Source of the DNA: Pseudomonas viridiflava
GTDB taxonomy: Bacteria; Pseudomonadota; Gammaproteobacteria; Pseudomonadales; Pseudomonadaceae
Assembly: GCF_900582195.1 (NCBI RefSeq)
Contig: NZ_UTHA01000227.1
Span: 248,001 to 312,000 of the forward strand
Reading direction: 5' to 3'
Length of the DNA stretch: 64,000 bases
This document shows positions 8,929 through 17,533 of this stretch, one piece after another. The translations under genes and the position numbers were made by a program. The notes under the pieces were generated by a model, which was not told where the DNA came from, ran no database searches, and saw only the letters and a program-made list of their open reading frames with translations. Position 1 is the stretch's first letter, and every line of letters starts with the position of its first letter.

Positions 8929-9861
8929 ATGCGCGTTCTGATTGCCGAACACGACCACGCGATATACGCCCGGCTGCTGCGTCAGGCAGCACCCGAGCTT
9001 GAAGTACTGACCAGCGGTGACTCCGCCGAACTGGCCCGGCAGGCAGCCGACTGCCCAGTGTGGCTGGGCCAGCCGGATCTGCTGGCGACCCTGCTGCGCC
9101 AAGGCCATCAACCACAGTGGTTGCAATCGACCTGGGCCGGCATCACGCCGTTACTCGCGGACGGTTTGCGCCGAGACTATCGCTTGACCCGTGCGGTGGG
9201 GATTTTCGGTCAGGTGATGGCCGAGTACGTGCTGACCTACATTCTCGGCCATGAGCGCGAAGTGCTGGCGCGACTGGTCAGCCAGGTCGAGCGTAAATGG
9301 GACAACCGCAGCGGCCAGAGCCTGGTCGGACGCAAGGTGCTGATCGTCGGCACGGGTGACATCGGTCAGAGCGTGGCGCAGTTCCTGCTGCCGTTCGGCA
9401 TCGAGTTGTACGGCATCGCCAGCACTGCCCGCGAGCAGGCGCCGTTTGTCGAAGTCGGTTCAATGGCCGATCTGCCGCGACTGGTGGGCGAAGTGGATTA
9501 CGTGGTCAATCTGCTGCCTAACACCGAACACACCCACGATATCTACGATGCGGCGCTGTTCAAGCAATTCAAGCCGACCGGGTTGTTTATCAATGCCGGG
9601 CGCGGGGTTGCGGTGGTCGATGCCGATCTGGTGGAAGCGTTGAAGGAAGGGCATCTGGCGGGGGCGGTGATCGACGTTTGCCGTCAGGAGCCGTTGCCGC
9701 AACGGCATCCGTTCTGGACCGCGTGGGGCTTATTGTTGACCGGGCACAGTTCGGCACCGACGTCACCGGCGCTGATGGTGCAGTTGTTTGTCGAGAACCT
9801 GAAGGCGTATCAGGCAGGTGATGCGTTGCGCGGGGAAGTGGATTTCAACCGCGGCTACTGA
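8929..9861 (+). CDS. D-2-hydroxyacid dehydrogenase (NAD(P)-binding)
   Basis: A 310-residue enzyme of the GhrA-like 2-hydroxyacid dehydrogenase group. The Rossmann motif VGTGDIGQSVA is near residue 145. The catalytic Arg lies in INAGRG, the Glu in CRQEPLP and the His in TGHSSA. I start at ATG 8929, preceded by AAAGG at 8917-8921; an upstream ATG at 8878 would add 17 residues of non-family sequence. It lies 104 bases after ycgL on the same strand. The substrate is likely glyoxylate, hydroxypyruvate or a related keto acid (family knowledge). Confidence 0.9.
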   Translation: MRVLIAEHDHAIYARLLRQAAPELEVLTSGDSAELARQAADCPVWLGQPDLLATLLRQGHQPQWLQSTWAGITPLLADGLRRDYRLTRAVGIFGQVMAEYVLTYILGHEREVLARLVSQVERKWDNRSGQSLVGRKVLIVGTGDIGQSVAQFLLPFGIELYGIASTAREQAPFVEVGSMADLPRLVGEVDYVVNLLPNTEHTHDIYDAALFKQFKPTGLFINAGRGVAVVDADLVEALKEGHLAGAVIDVCRQEPLPQRHPFWTAWGLLLTGHSSAPTSPALMVQLFVENLKAYQAGDALRGEVDFNRGY

Positions 9862-9871
9862 TTCCCACGCA

Positions 9872-9902
9872 GATCGTTCCCACGCAGAGCGTGGGAACGA
9901 TC
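9872..9902. terminator. Perfect 14-bp hairpin between convergent genes
   Basis: GATCGTTCCCACGC, a three-base loop (AGA) and the exact complement form a strong stem between the convergent dehydrogenase and nitroreductase stops. It is the same repeat family as 54676-54706, which also separates convergent genes. There is no long T-run, so it may be a dispersed repeat used as a bidirectional terminator rather than a classical one. Confidence 0.6.
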
Positions 9903-9915
9903 ATTTCGGTACAGC

Positions 9916-10509
9916 TTAGAGGGTGAAGTCGCCTTCCGCCGCCAGTTCGTTCAGCGGGCGGCGCGGGCTCGGCTCTTCACGGGCTTGCAGGTATTCAGCC
10001 AGCGATGCCTTGTCACCGAGTTTGCCGACAGCGACGGCCGCATGCAGCGCATAACCTTCAGGAATATTCAGCTCCTTGCGCGTCAGTTCCTGATCGAAAC
10101 CGGCCATGCCGTGGGTGTGCCAGCCGCTGAGGCTCGCTTGCAGCGCCAGATGGCCCCACGCCGAACCCGTGTCGAAGGTGTGCCACAACGCCGGGGTTTC
10201 CTCCGTCGCGCCGGGTGCAGTGAACGTGGTTTTCGAAATCACGATCACCAGCGCCGACGCATGCTGCGCCCAGCTACGGTTGAATTCATTGAGCAGGCCC
10301 AGATAACGCTCCCAGTTCGGCGTATCGCGACGCGCATACAGGAAACGCCACGGCTGCGAGTTGTACGCCGAAGGCGCCCAGCGCGCGGCTTCGAAGAAGC
10401 TCAGCAGGGTTTCTTCCGGAATCGCTTCGCCGGTGAAGGCGCGCGGCGACCAGCGATCGGTGAATTGCGGGTGAATGGCGTAATCGGCAACGCGTGGGTT
10501 GGCACTCAT
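9916..10509 (-). CDS. Nitroreductase-family FMN oxidoreductase
   Basis: A 197-residue flavoprotein of the nitroreductase fold (FMN- and NAD(P)H-dependent). The FMN-binding pieces are DRWSPRAFTG, the RWAPSAYNSQPWRF segment (about residues 43-57) and a late AVAVGKLGD. Start ATG 10507-10509 is preceded on this strand by GGAAA; the frame extends 24 residues further without a better start. Its physiological substrate is unknown. It is divergent from ycgN. Confidence 0.9.
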   Translation of the reverse strand: MSANPRVADYAIHPQFTDRWSPRAFTGEAIPEETLLSFFEAARWAPSAYNSQPWRFLYARRDTPNWERYLGLLNEFNRSWAQHASALVIVISKTTFTAPGATEETPALWHTFDTGSAWGHLALQASLSGWHTHGMAGFDQELTRKELNIPEGYALHAAVAVGKLGDKASLAEYLQAREEPSPRRPLNELAAEGDFTL

Positions 10510-10674
10510 CGAGAGTTTCCTTGCTACGTTTGAGTAATGAATTCGAGGCAAAACCCTACGTGGCGGCGCTTGGACTGACAAGCGCGATTTACCGGCAGTC
10601 GCCAGCGCTTGGCCCGCAAGGCCTTGGGCACTAGACTGGCGGCCTTTTCACCACCTGATGTTGATGCTTGAGCC

Positions 10675-11124
10675 ATGGCCGCCAAAGTCGAACCGTTCTG
10701 GATACGCAAAACCCTCGATCAACTGGATCACGAGGAATGGGAATCGCTGTGCGACGGCTGTGGCCTGTGCTGCCTGCAGAAACTCGAGGATGAAGAGGAC
10801 AACAGCGTTTATTACACACGCATCGCCTGCAAACTGCTGGACCTGAAAACCTGCCAGTGCAGCGATTACCCGAATCGGCTCAAGTTTGTCCCGGACTGCA
10901 TCCAGCTCACCCCGGGCCAGGCCGAAGAATTCAAATGGCTGCCGCCGACCTGCGGATATCGACTGGTCAGCGAAGGCAAGGATTTGCCGTTGTGGCACCA
11001 CCTGGTCTGCGGCGATCGCGATGCGGTGCACCACGAGCGGATTTCCCAGTCCGGGCGCATGCTCGCCGAAGGCAGCGTGCCGGAGGATGACTGGGAAGAT
11101 CACCTGATTTTCCGCGCGGGCTGA
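10675..11124 (+). CDS. ycgN: YcgN-family cysteine-cluster protein (UPF0260)
   Basis: A 149-residue member of the CxxCxxCC family. The Cys-rich motif CDGCGLCCLQ is near residue 25 and further conserved Cys occur at CKLLDLKTCQC, PDCIQ and PTCGYR, suggesting binding of iron or zinc. Function is unknown. The gene sits between the divergent nitroreductase gene and the peptidase-like gene 35 bases downstream on the same strand. Confidence 0.93.
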   Translation: MAAKVEPFWIRKTLDQLDHEEWESLCDGCGLCCLQKLEDEEDNSVYYTRIACKLLDLKTCQCSDYPNRLKFVPDCIQLTPGQAEEFKWLPPTCGYRLVSEGKDLPLWHHLVCGDRDAVHHERISQSGRMLAEGSVPEDDWEDHLIFRAG

Positions 11125-11159
11125 ATACCTGCTGATTCAAGCTTTACCAAGGAGTGCGT

Positions 11160-12389
11160 ATGGCTGTCGGATTGCCGCGAGCGATGATGGTTGCTCTGCT
11201 GGCGCTGAGCGCGCCGGTCTGGGCGGCGAAGAAAGTCGATCTGGATTATCACGTGCGTCTGTTGCCGCAGAGCGATCAGGCCGAAGTGCGCCTGACCCTG
11301 GCCAAGGGTGAGGCGGTACGCAGTCTTGATTTCGATCTTGGCGACGGCAGCCATTACAGCGACTTCAAAGCCGATGGCCAATGGCTGCTGACCCCGGGCA
11401 AGCAAGCCCGTGGCGTGTGGCGGCCTACCAGCGAAAAAGCCAGCCTGACCTACCGCGTACGCATCAGCCACAGCCGCAAGAACGGCAGTTTCGACACACG
11501 TATGACTCCGAAATGGGCGTTGATGCGTGGCGACGAACTGGTGCCCCCCGCCAGACTCGATCAACAGGACGGCACCGAACTGGTCGCTCGTTTGCAATTC
11601 GAATTGCCCGACGGTTGGAAGAGCATCGAAACCGCTTGGCCGCGCATCGGTAAAAACAAATTTCGTATCGATAACCCGTCACGGCTGTTCGACCGTCCGA
11701 CCGGCTGGATGCTCGCCGGTCATCTCGGCAGCCGCCGCACACGCTTGGGCGAAACCGAAGTTACCGTGGCTTCGCCGCAAGGGCAGGGCATGCGCCGGAT
11801 GGACGTGCTGACGTTGCTCACGTTTGTCTGGCCGCAGGTGCAGGCGGTTTATCCACGCCATCCGGCCAAACTGTTGATTGTCGGCGCCAGCGACCCGATG
11901 TGGCGCGGCAGCCTCGGCGCGCATGAATCCATCTACGTAAACACGCGATTGCCGCTGGTCAGCGAAAGCGGCAGCAGCGCTATGGTGCGTGAGCTGGCGC
12001 AAGTGTTCGGGCGCATTAACGACCAGCAGCGCAGCGACTGGATCAGTGAGGGCTTTGCCGAGTATTACGCGATCGAACTGGTGCGCCGCGCCGGTGGCAT
12101 GAGCGATGAGCGTTATCAGGCGTTACAGGCGAAACTGGCCAGGGACGGCCAGAAAGTCACGACGTTGCGCGGCGAGCAGATCAGCCCGGCACAGGTGGCG
12201 AAAGCGGTGGTGGTGCTGCAGGAACTGGATGGCGAGATTCGCTTGAAGACGCGCAACAAGCGTTCGCTGGATGATGTGTTGCGTGGGGCGATGCATCTGG
12301 GGACGGTGAGTACCAAGGAGTTTGTGCAACTGGCCGAGAGCGTGCTTGGCGAGTCCTCCAAAGTCCTTGATACCGCGTTACTTCAGTGA
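11160..12389 (+). CDS. Exported peptidase-like protein with degenerate zinc site (M1/M61-like)
   Basis: The start is ATG 11160 after AAGGAG (11148-11153); a GTG at 11154 overlaps that site. The first 22 residues form a signal peptide ending at VWA-AKK. The 409-residue product looks like a gluzincin aminopeptidase: the region RELAQVFG, then about 11 residues, then WISEGFAEYYA aligns with HELxHxxG...WxxEGFAEYY of M1/M61 enzymes. Both zinc-binding His of HExxH are replaced (by Arg and Gln) while the Glu residues remain. It is therefore probably a non-catalytic periplasmic relative. The family assignment is by motif only. Confidence 0.7.
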   Translation: MAVGLPRAMMVALLALSAPVWAAKKVDLDYHVRLLPQSDQAEVRLTLAKGEAVRSLDFDLGDGSHYSDFKADGQWLLTPGKQARGVWRPTSEKASLTYRVRISHSRKNGSFDTRMTPKWALMRGDELVPPARLDQQDGTELVARLQFELPDGWKSIETAWPRIGKNKFRIDNPSRLFDRPTGWMLAGHLGSRRTRLGETEVTVASPQGQGMRRMDVLTLLTFVWPQVQAVYPRHPAKLLIVGASDPMWRGSLGAHESIYVNTRLPLVSESGSSAMVRELAQVFGRINDQQRSDWISEGFAEYYAIELVRRAGGMSDERYQALQAKLARDGQKVTTLRGEQISPAQVAKAVVVLQELDGEIRLKTRNKRSLDDVLRGAMHLGTVSTKEFVQLAESVLGESSKVLDTALLQ

Positions 12390-12394
12390 CACCG

Positions 12395-12463
12395 CTATCG
12401 CGAGCAGGCGCACTCCTACAAGGGAACGCATTCCAAATGTAGGAGTGAGCCCGGTCGCGATAG
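12395..12463. repeat. Inverted repeat between convergent genes (REP-like)
   Basis: Arms CTATCGCGAGCAGGC...CTCCTAC and GTAGGAGTGAGCCCGGTCGCGATAG are inverted around a short AT-containing loop. It belongs to a second REP family (TAGGAGTGAGC type) and lies between the convergent peptidase-like and DUF2892 genes, where it could act as a transcription stop. Confidence 0.7.
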
Positions 12464-12491
12464 GGCCATCAGCCCCACCGCGGATCTCGGA

Positions 12492-12869
12492 TCAAACCCC
12501 GGCTTTCGGCGATTTCACCGAATCATTGCCGGTCACGGTAGCGGTGCTGGTCGCCGCCTCGGCGTTGGCCTTGAGCTTGCTCAGCTCTTCGCCGGCCCGT
12601 TCGATCTTGGCGCGCACGTTGTTCATGTCCTGACGACTTTTTTCCAGCAGACTCTTCACCGAACTGTGCCCGGTAATCCCGCGCGCCATGGCCACACCGC
12701 CAATTGCCACCTGAATCAAACCGAACACACCGCCACGGCGCAGGCCCTTGCCGACCATGATCACGCCGCCCGCCAGCGAGCCAACGCGCTCCCAGCCCTC
12801 TACGTTCTGCTCCGAGCGGCTCTGGAACGGAGTGGATTCGATACGTTCGACACGTTTGAGTTCGGTCAT
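12492..12869 (-). CDS. DUF2892 (YgaP-like) membrane protein with coiled-coil tail
   Basis: A 125-residue protein starting at ATG 12869 (GGAG upstream on this strand); the open frame extends 22 codons further without support. Residues about 25-75 (GWERVGSLAGGVIMVGKGL...GVFGLIQVAIGGVAMARG) form the two short glycine-rich helices of the DUF2892 domain. A heptad-like charged helix (about 80-110) and an Ala/Thr-rich tail follow. Function is unknown; a membrane-associated role is inferred. Confidence 0.8.
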   Translation of the reverse strand: MTELKRVERIESTPFQSRSEQNVEGWERVGSLAGGVIMVGKGLRRGGVFGLIQVAIGGVAMARGITGHSSVKSLLEKSRQDMNNVRAKIERAGEELSKLKANAEAATSTATVTGNDSVKSPKAGV

Positions 12870-12950
12870 GATCTTTCTCCAGGCAATGAATAATGGATAA
12901 ACAAGCTGACTGCCAGAGCGGTCAGCTCGTTCCATCGGATATGCGACGCT

Positions 12951-13421
12951 TCAGCGGAATTTTGGTCCGGAGCGGGTGTTCAGACCCTTGGCCATGCGGT
13001 CGTAGAGCACGACGTTGACCGTGGCGGCGAGGTTCATGCAGCCGGTGGTCGGGATGTAGACGACGTCTTCGCACCAGTCGCGGATCTCTTTATCCAGCGA
13101 ACCATCTTCGGGGCCGAAGATGTACAGCGCGCGATCCGGATGCGTGTATTCCGGCAGCGGGCGGGCGCCTTCGACCAGTTCCACGGCGACCGGCACGCAG
13201 TTGAGCGGGAGGATCTTTTTCAGATCATCGATACCGATCAGCGGAATGTCGTAGTGCACGCGTTTGGTATCAGTGACGAAGTCGGCGGCGCGTTCATAAC
13301 GCTTGCCGGTGTAAAACACCGAGGCCACGCCGTAGCAGCCTGCGGCGCGCATCACCGAACCGACGTTCTCCGGTGATTTGGGGTTATACAAACCAATGCA
13401 GCTGTACCGTTTGTCTGCCAC
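12951..13421 (-). CDS. SpoU/TrmH-family RNA 2'-O-methyltransferase
   Basis: A 156-residue SPOUT enzyme with only the catalytic domain, hence TrmL-sized. Motif 1 is NPKSPENVGSVMRAAGCYG, motif 2 IFGPEDGSL, and motif 3 IPTTGCMNLAATVNVVLYD, which together form the knotted SAM site; here motif 3 has GCMNLAATVN where many members have MxSLNVAxA. The substrate is presumably tRNA or rRNA. Start GTG 13421. It is the last core-type gene before the variable region, and the 21-bp direct repeat begins 110 bases upstream of its start. Confidence 0.88.
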   Translation of the reverse strand: MADKRYSCIGLYNPKSPENVGSVMRAAGCYGVASVFYTGKRYERAADFVTDTKRVHYDIPLIGIDDLKKILPLNCVPVAVELVEGARPLPEYTHPDRALYIFGPEDGSLDKEIRDWCEDVVYIPTTGCMNLAATVNVVLYDRMAKGLNTRSGPKFR

Positions 13422-13935
13422 GAGCGGAGTGCCTTCGGGAAAAGAGGGCGATTATACGGGGATTAGGGGAGGGCGGGCAGATTCGGCACCCGTGACGTCT
13501 CGTCAGACGCTATTGCGAAATAACGGTGGGCCGCGAGTGTTCGTTGTCGTGGTTCTGGAAGTGCATATAAAGAGTACGTGACGCCATCTTTACTGATGTT
13601 CGCCTGTCTGCAGAAACGGCACTGTCAAGGTGGCAATCCGCATTAAAAGTGCAGCAGGGTGACGTGATGTCGCTATTTGCCAGGTTGCACATAAAAATAT
13701 TCTGCACCCATAACACTGCAAAGCAACAATCCTTGCGTAAGCGTTATCTGACGCGCGAGTTAGCGATGGCTTTTTTTTCGGGTTTTTTGTCCTAGCAGGC
13801 GTTGTGCCTGAGCTAATAGGATGCTGATCGACTATCGGCCTGCCGCTAGCACCCCTATGTACGCATGATCGGCCAGCTCTGGATCGCTTGCCAAATTTGC
13901 GCCGCGGACCTCGTCGGGACAGGAGTTGCAGTCTT
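13422..13935. other. Gene-poor junction region
   Basis: 514 bases between the divergent RNA methyltransferase and first histidine-kinase genes. It contains the left 21-bp direct repeat (13532-13552). A T-rich stretch with runs of 8 and 6 T (13771-13787) has no clear hairpin. A 68-codon minus-strand frame (13510-13716) runs through the direct repeat and encodes HDNEHSR there, as yajD does, but the rest does not resemble YajD. Confidence 0.6.
13532..13552 (+). repeat. 21-bp direct repeat, left copy (putative island end)
   Basis: A 21-base sequence beginning CGCGAGTGTTCG and ending GTTGTCGTGG is identical, in the same orientation, to 48492-48512 inside yajD. It lies upstream of the RNA methyltransferase gene where the tight gene packing of the left flank ends. 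A chance exact 21-mer repeat in 64 kb is unlikely. An attachment-site role is inference; no recombinase gene was found between the copies. Confidence 0.7.
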
Positions 13936-15426
13936 ATGTCTAATAACTCAATGAAAAGGATGACGAGCGTCTTCAGCGCTATTCGCCTCCAGTCACTTGA
14001 AAACCTGTTGATCGGGCTTATGGCACTCATCGTTGCCTTTGGGATATTTGGTGGCAGTGACAGCTATTTTGATTTCGCGACTACCCCGTTCTACATCGCC
14101 TTATTGCTGATGTCGGTCAACCTGCTGCCTGTCAATGGCGTGATCGCCACCTTGCTGTTGAGCATGCTGGTACTCGCGGCAATTTTCATCAGTGAATACG
14201 GCCCTGGTCGTTGGGAATCGGTAATGCCGTTTCTGCGCGACTTTTCTTTGCTCGCGGCGATCGTTGTCTTCGCACTGCGCAGTAAGCGGATTTCGGACAA
14301 CTTACGGCACAATGAAGTTTACATGAGTGGCGCGCAGCGCTTGAGTCAGACGGGATGTCTCGGCTTTTGCGCAGATCTGAAGAAGATCGCCTGGTCGGAA
14401 CAGTCGGCACAAATATTCGAGTACCCACCGAGTACATCTCCTACCGCTGCAATGATCCTGGCACGTACTCACCCCGAGGATGTGCAGGAAGTGCTGACCG
14501 GGTTCGAAAAGGCTAAACGCCGTGAAGCGATTATCGAAGTCAGCCATCGTCTGTTGATGCCCGATGGACGAGTTAAACATTTGCGCATGATCGCGACTCC
14601 GCTGTTCAAGCGGGGCAAACGCGTTGAATACCTGGGCGCGCTGATGGACGTGACCGCGATCAAACAGGCAGAGGCCGCACTCAGTCAAGCCCGGACCCAA
14701 CTGGCCCATGTAACACGCGTAACGTCTTTAGGTGAACTCGCCACGTCTATCGCCCACGAAGTCAATCAGCCGCTGGCGGCGATAACCAGTAGCGGTGAGG
14801 CGGGTCTCAATTGGCTAAGTCAGCCCAAGCCCGACCTGTTCGAAGTGCGCAAGGCATTCGAGCGGATAATTGCAAGCTCAAATCGGGCGACCGAAATTAC
14901 GCTCCGGGTCCGGTCCCTGTCACGCAAAACTGATCCACTGCGGCGCAACGAGTCGTTCAACGGCATCATCAACGAAACCCTTCTGTTGGTCAGGCACGAG
15001 CTCGCCCACCACAGGATTCGGACTCAGATTGAACTGACGTCTTTCGATGTGCCGATCAGTGCTGATCGCGTGCAACTGCAGCAGGTCATCATTAATCTGA
15101 TTATCAACGCCTGCCAAGCAATGGACGAGGTCGCTGCATCTGAACGGAAGTTGCTGATTCGCAGCTGGATCAGTGATAAAGAAGTGGGCATAGAGGTGGC
15201 CGACAAGGGGATGGGTATCCCTGCCCATGTGCTGTCAAAATTATTTACGCCATTCTTTACTACCAAAGAAAAAGGTCTGGGAATGGGCTTGTGTATATGC
15301 CGTTCGATCATTGACTCCCACCAAGGTCGGATATGGGCGTCAAGTGTAGAGGGGCAGGGCAGTTCGTTTCAGTTTGCCTTGCCGTTGTTGACGCCTGTCG
15401 AAGCGGGATACGCATCGGCCATTTGA
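13936..15426 (+). CDS. Membrane PAS-sensor histidine kinase (paralogue 1)
   Basis: 496 residues from ATG 13936 (AGGAG at 13921-13925); the frame opens at TTG 13888 without support. Layout: about four membrane helices (residues 15-115), a PAS domain (about 130-250, ending YLGALMDVTAIKQAE), a dimerisation helix with His274 in SIAHEVNQPLAA, and a HATPase domain with N-box QVIINLIINACQAM, G1 ADKGMGIP and G2 GLGMGLCICRSII. The H-box wording (GEL..SIAHEVNQPL) is that of FixL/TodS-like kinases. It is paralogous to the kinases at 16044 and 21402. The signal is unknown; a small short-looped membrane sensor suggests intramembrane or cytoplasmic sensing. Confidence 0.9.
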   Translation: MSNNSMKRMTSVFSAIRLQSLENLLIGLMALIVAFGIFGGSDSYFDFATTPFYIALLLMSVNLLPVNGVIATLLLSMLVLAAIFISEYGPGRWESVMPFLRDFSLLAAIVVFALRSKRISDNLRHNEVYMSGAQRLSQTGCLGFCADLKKIAWSEQSAQIFEYPPSTSPTAAMILARTHPEDVQEVLTGFEKAKRREAIIEVSHRLLMPDGRVKHLRMIATPLFKRGKRVEYLGALMDVTAIKQAEAALSQARTQLAHVTRVTSLGELATSIAHEVNQPLAAITSSGEAGLNWLSQPKPDLFEVRKAFERIIASSNRATEITLRVRSLSRKTDPLRRNESFNGIINETLLLVRHELAHHRIRTQIELTSFDVPISADRVQLQQVIINLIINACQAMDEVAASERKLLIRSWISDKEVGIEVADKGMGIPAHVLSKLFTPFFTTKEKGLGMGLCICRSIIDSHQGRIWASSVEGQGSSFQFALPLLTPVEAGYASAI

Positions 15427-16043
15427 TACAAGACATGACGGACCTATCCACGCTTCAGTCAGTTATTCTCCTGATTATTTTCAGCAAAACTCTTCTTTCA
15501 ATTTAGCCAGCGTAAATCTGACACTCGCCTCGACTCGTATAGGGGCGGCGAGTTGCTCCATTGCCTGTGTACGATGGCAATCGCTTCCAGGTCCGCGGGC
15601 TCAATACTGCGGTATAAGGGTCTAATACTTAGGCATGTCCCATATGACCCAATATAGCAGTGTCAGTCATAATGACTTGGAATAATATGTCTCTCGTAAC
15701 ATGCCATCGTTTATACCTTGAGTTGGTCAGAAGGATGAGTCAGCAAAGCGGTTATTTGGTACATGCTAAATTCTTCATTTACGCCAGGTGTCTCTAAGTG
15801 AGGCTGATAAAGCGGGTGAAAGACGGCCTTGGATGACGTAACAACTTATTCCTTTCGCCCTGTGTAGGGGTGCCTGAAGTTTATCCGAATATTTACACTG
15901 GTCGCTTCGATCCAAACCCCTGTAGGCGCCTCATAGTGACAAGGAATACTCCTGCTCAAGAGATAAACGTCGCCTGATAAATGCTCGTCTTGCAGCATCT
16001 ATCCATACAAGTTGCCGCTCGTTAGCAGAATCTGGAAGAATAA
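15427..16043. other. 617-base spacer between two kinase genes
   Basis: No frame of useful length was found on either strand. The sequence is AT-richer than the flanks, especially around 15620-15700. No convincing terminator, riboswitch or tRNA was recognised. It presumably contains the promoter of the second kinase gene and may be remnant DNA from a lost gene. Confidence 0.5.
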
Positions 16044-17489
16044 ATGTCTATCATAAAACGCTGGGAACCTTTCTTTTTGTCGGACGCCGTCGCCTGGATG
16101 GCTACCATTGCCGTTGGCAGCATGATCTTTTTTACCAACGCATACCTTGATCTGGACGTCGCGCCAACGTTGTTCTACATAACTTTAGTGTTCATGTCGG
16201 CCAACATTTTTCCCATCTCGGTGTTTCTTTTCGTGGCGTTAGGCTGCGTGGTGATGTTGAGTGCCAGTTTTTTTGCAAATGAAGATTATCTGGAGCACAG
16301 ACTCATTGCGGGCTTCATGCATTGCCTGATTGCCCTGACTACCATTACTTTGTTAGCCCTGCGTAGTAAAAAAACCAGCACCCTGTTGCGCCGCAACGAA
16401 GCGTTCTTCTTGGGTGCGCAAAAACTCAGTCGTACCGGCAGTGTCGGCATCATTATTGGCCGTGAAACAAGAGTGTGGTGGTCGGAAGAGTCTTCACGCA
16501 TCTTCGAATACCCGTTGGACGTTAAACCGACAATTGCCCTGGTCAGAGCGCGTACTTATCCTGAAGACTTACCCATAGTCGATAAAGCTCTGGAACAGGC
16601 GGCAAGCCATCAGGATTCTATCGAGGTGGAACATCGGCTAGTCATGCCGGATGGACGCATCAAACATGTCCAGATGAATGCCAGTCCGCTATTCAAGCAC
16701 GTCGGATATATTGAGTACGTCGGTGCATTGATGGATGTCACCGCCGCGAGGCAAGCGGAGGAAGCATTATTTCATTCACAGGCGAAACTTTCTCAGGTGA
16801 CTCGACTCACCTCCATGGGTGAATTGGCCGCGTCGATAGCGCATGAAATCAATCAGCCTCTGGCGGCTTTGATAACCAGTGGCGAATGCTGTAAGCGCTG
16901 GATCAATCGTTCCGAACCCAATTTAGAGGAAGTACGGAAGTCGATAGACCGTATTATTCAGAATTCAGTCAGGGTGTCCGACGTCATTACCTGTATCAGG
17001 GCGCTATCGCGTCATAGCGAATCGCAGCGTACGCTCGAACAATTCGACGATATCGTGAGCGACTCACTGGCGCTCATGCAGCATGACATGACTTTTCATG
17101 AGGTTCGCTCGCAGATCCACTTGCACGCGCCGGGTGCATTGATCAGAGGCGATCGGGTTCAACTGCAACAAGTCATCATCAACTTGATAATAAACGCCTG
17201 TCAGGCCATGGCAAACGTACATGACAGAGCAAGAGTACTGCGCATCCACACTTCAGTAAAAGATTGTGAGGCCATGCTCGAAATAGCCGATTCAGGCGAT
17301 GGTGTTTCCGCAGACATTCTTCCTTCGTTATTCGATCCGTTTTTCACGACCAAGCCCAGCGGGCTTGGCATCGGTCTTTCCATATGCCGGTCGATCATTG
17401 AGTTCCACGGCGGTCGTATCTGGGTCAGCAGCACGCTGGAGATTGGAACCCGGTTTATGTTTACGATCCCGCTGGAAAGAGAAACCTGA
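16044..17489 (+). CDS. Membrane PAS-sensor histidine kinase (paralogue 2)
   Basis: 481 residues with the same plan as the 13936 kinase: four hydrophobic helices (about 10-110), the linker RNEAFFLGAQKLSRTGSVG, a PAS domain ending YVGALMDVTAARQAEEAL, His267 in SIAHEINQPLAA, N-box QVIINLIINACQAM and G-box GLGIGLSICRSII. All kinase and phosphotransfer motifs look intact. A DJ-1/PfpI-type gene follows after 44 bases on the same strand and is probably co-transcribed, echoing the kinase-GlxA pair at 30189-36898. No receiver gene is adjacent. Confidence 0.9.
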   Translation: MSIIKRWEPFFLSDAVAWMATIAVGSMIFFTNAYLDLDVAPTLFYITLVFMSANIFPISVFLFVALGCVVMLSASFFANEDYLEHRLIAGFMHCLIALTTITLLALRSKKTSTLLRRNEAFFLGAQKLSRTGSVGIIIGRETRVWWSEESSRIFEYPLDVKPTIALVRARTYPEDLPIVDKALEQAASHQDSIEVEHRLVMPDGRIKHVQMNASPLFKHVGYIEYVGALMDVTAARQAEEALFHSQAKLSQVTRLTSMGELAASIAHEINQPLAALITSGECCKRWINRSEPNLEEVRKSIDRIIQNSVRVSDVITCIRALSRHSESQRTLEQFDDIVSDSLALMQHDMTFHEVRSQIHLHAPGALIRGDRVQLQQVIINLIINACQAMANVHDRARVLRIHTSVKDCEAMLEIADSGDGVSADILPSLFDPFFTTKPSGLGIGLSICRSIIEFHGGRIWVSSTLEIGTRFMFTIPLERET

Positions 17490-17533
17490 TACGCATTACA
17501 TACGAGTGGCTATGAAATACATGGAGATCAACC

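Noticed and set aside
13771..13787. T-runs upstream of the first kinase, considered as a terminator
   Set aside because: No stable stem precedes the T-runs on either strand.
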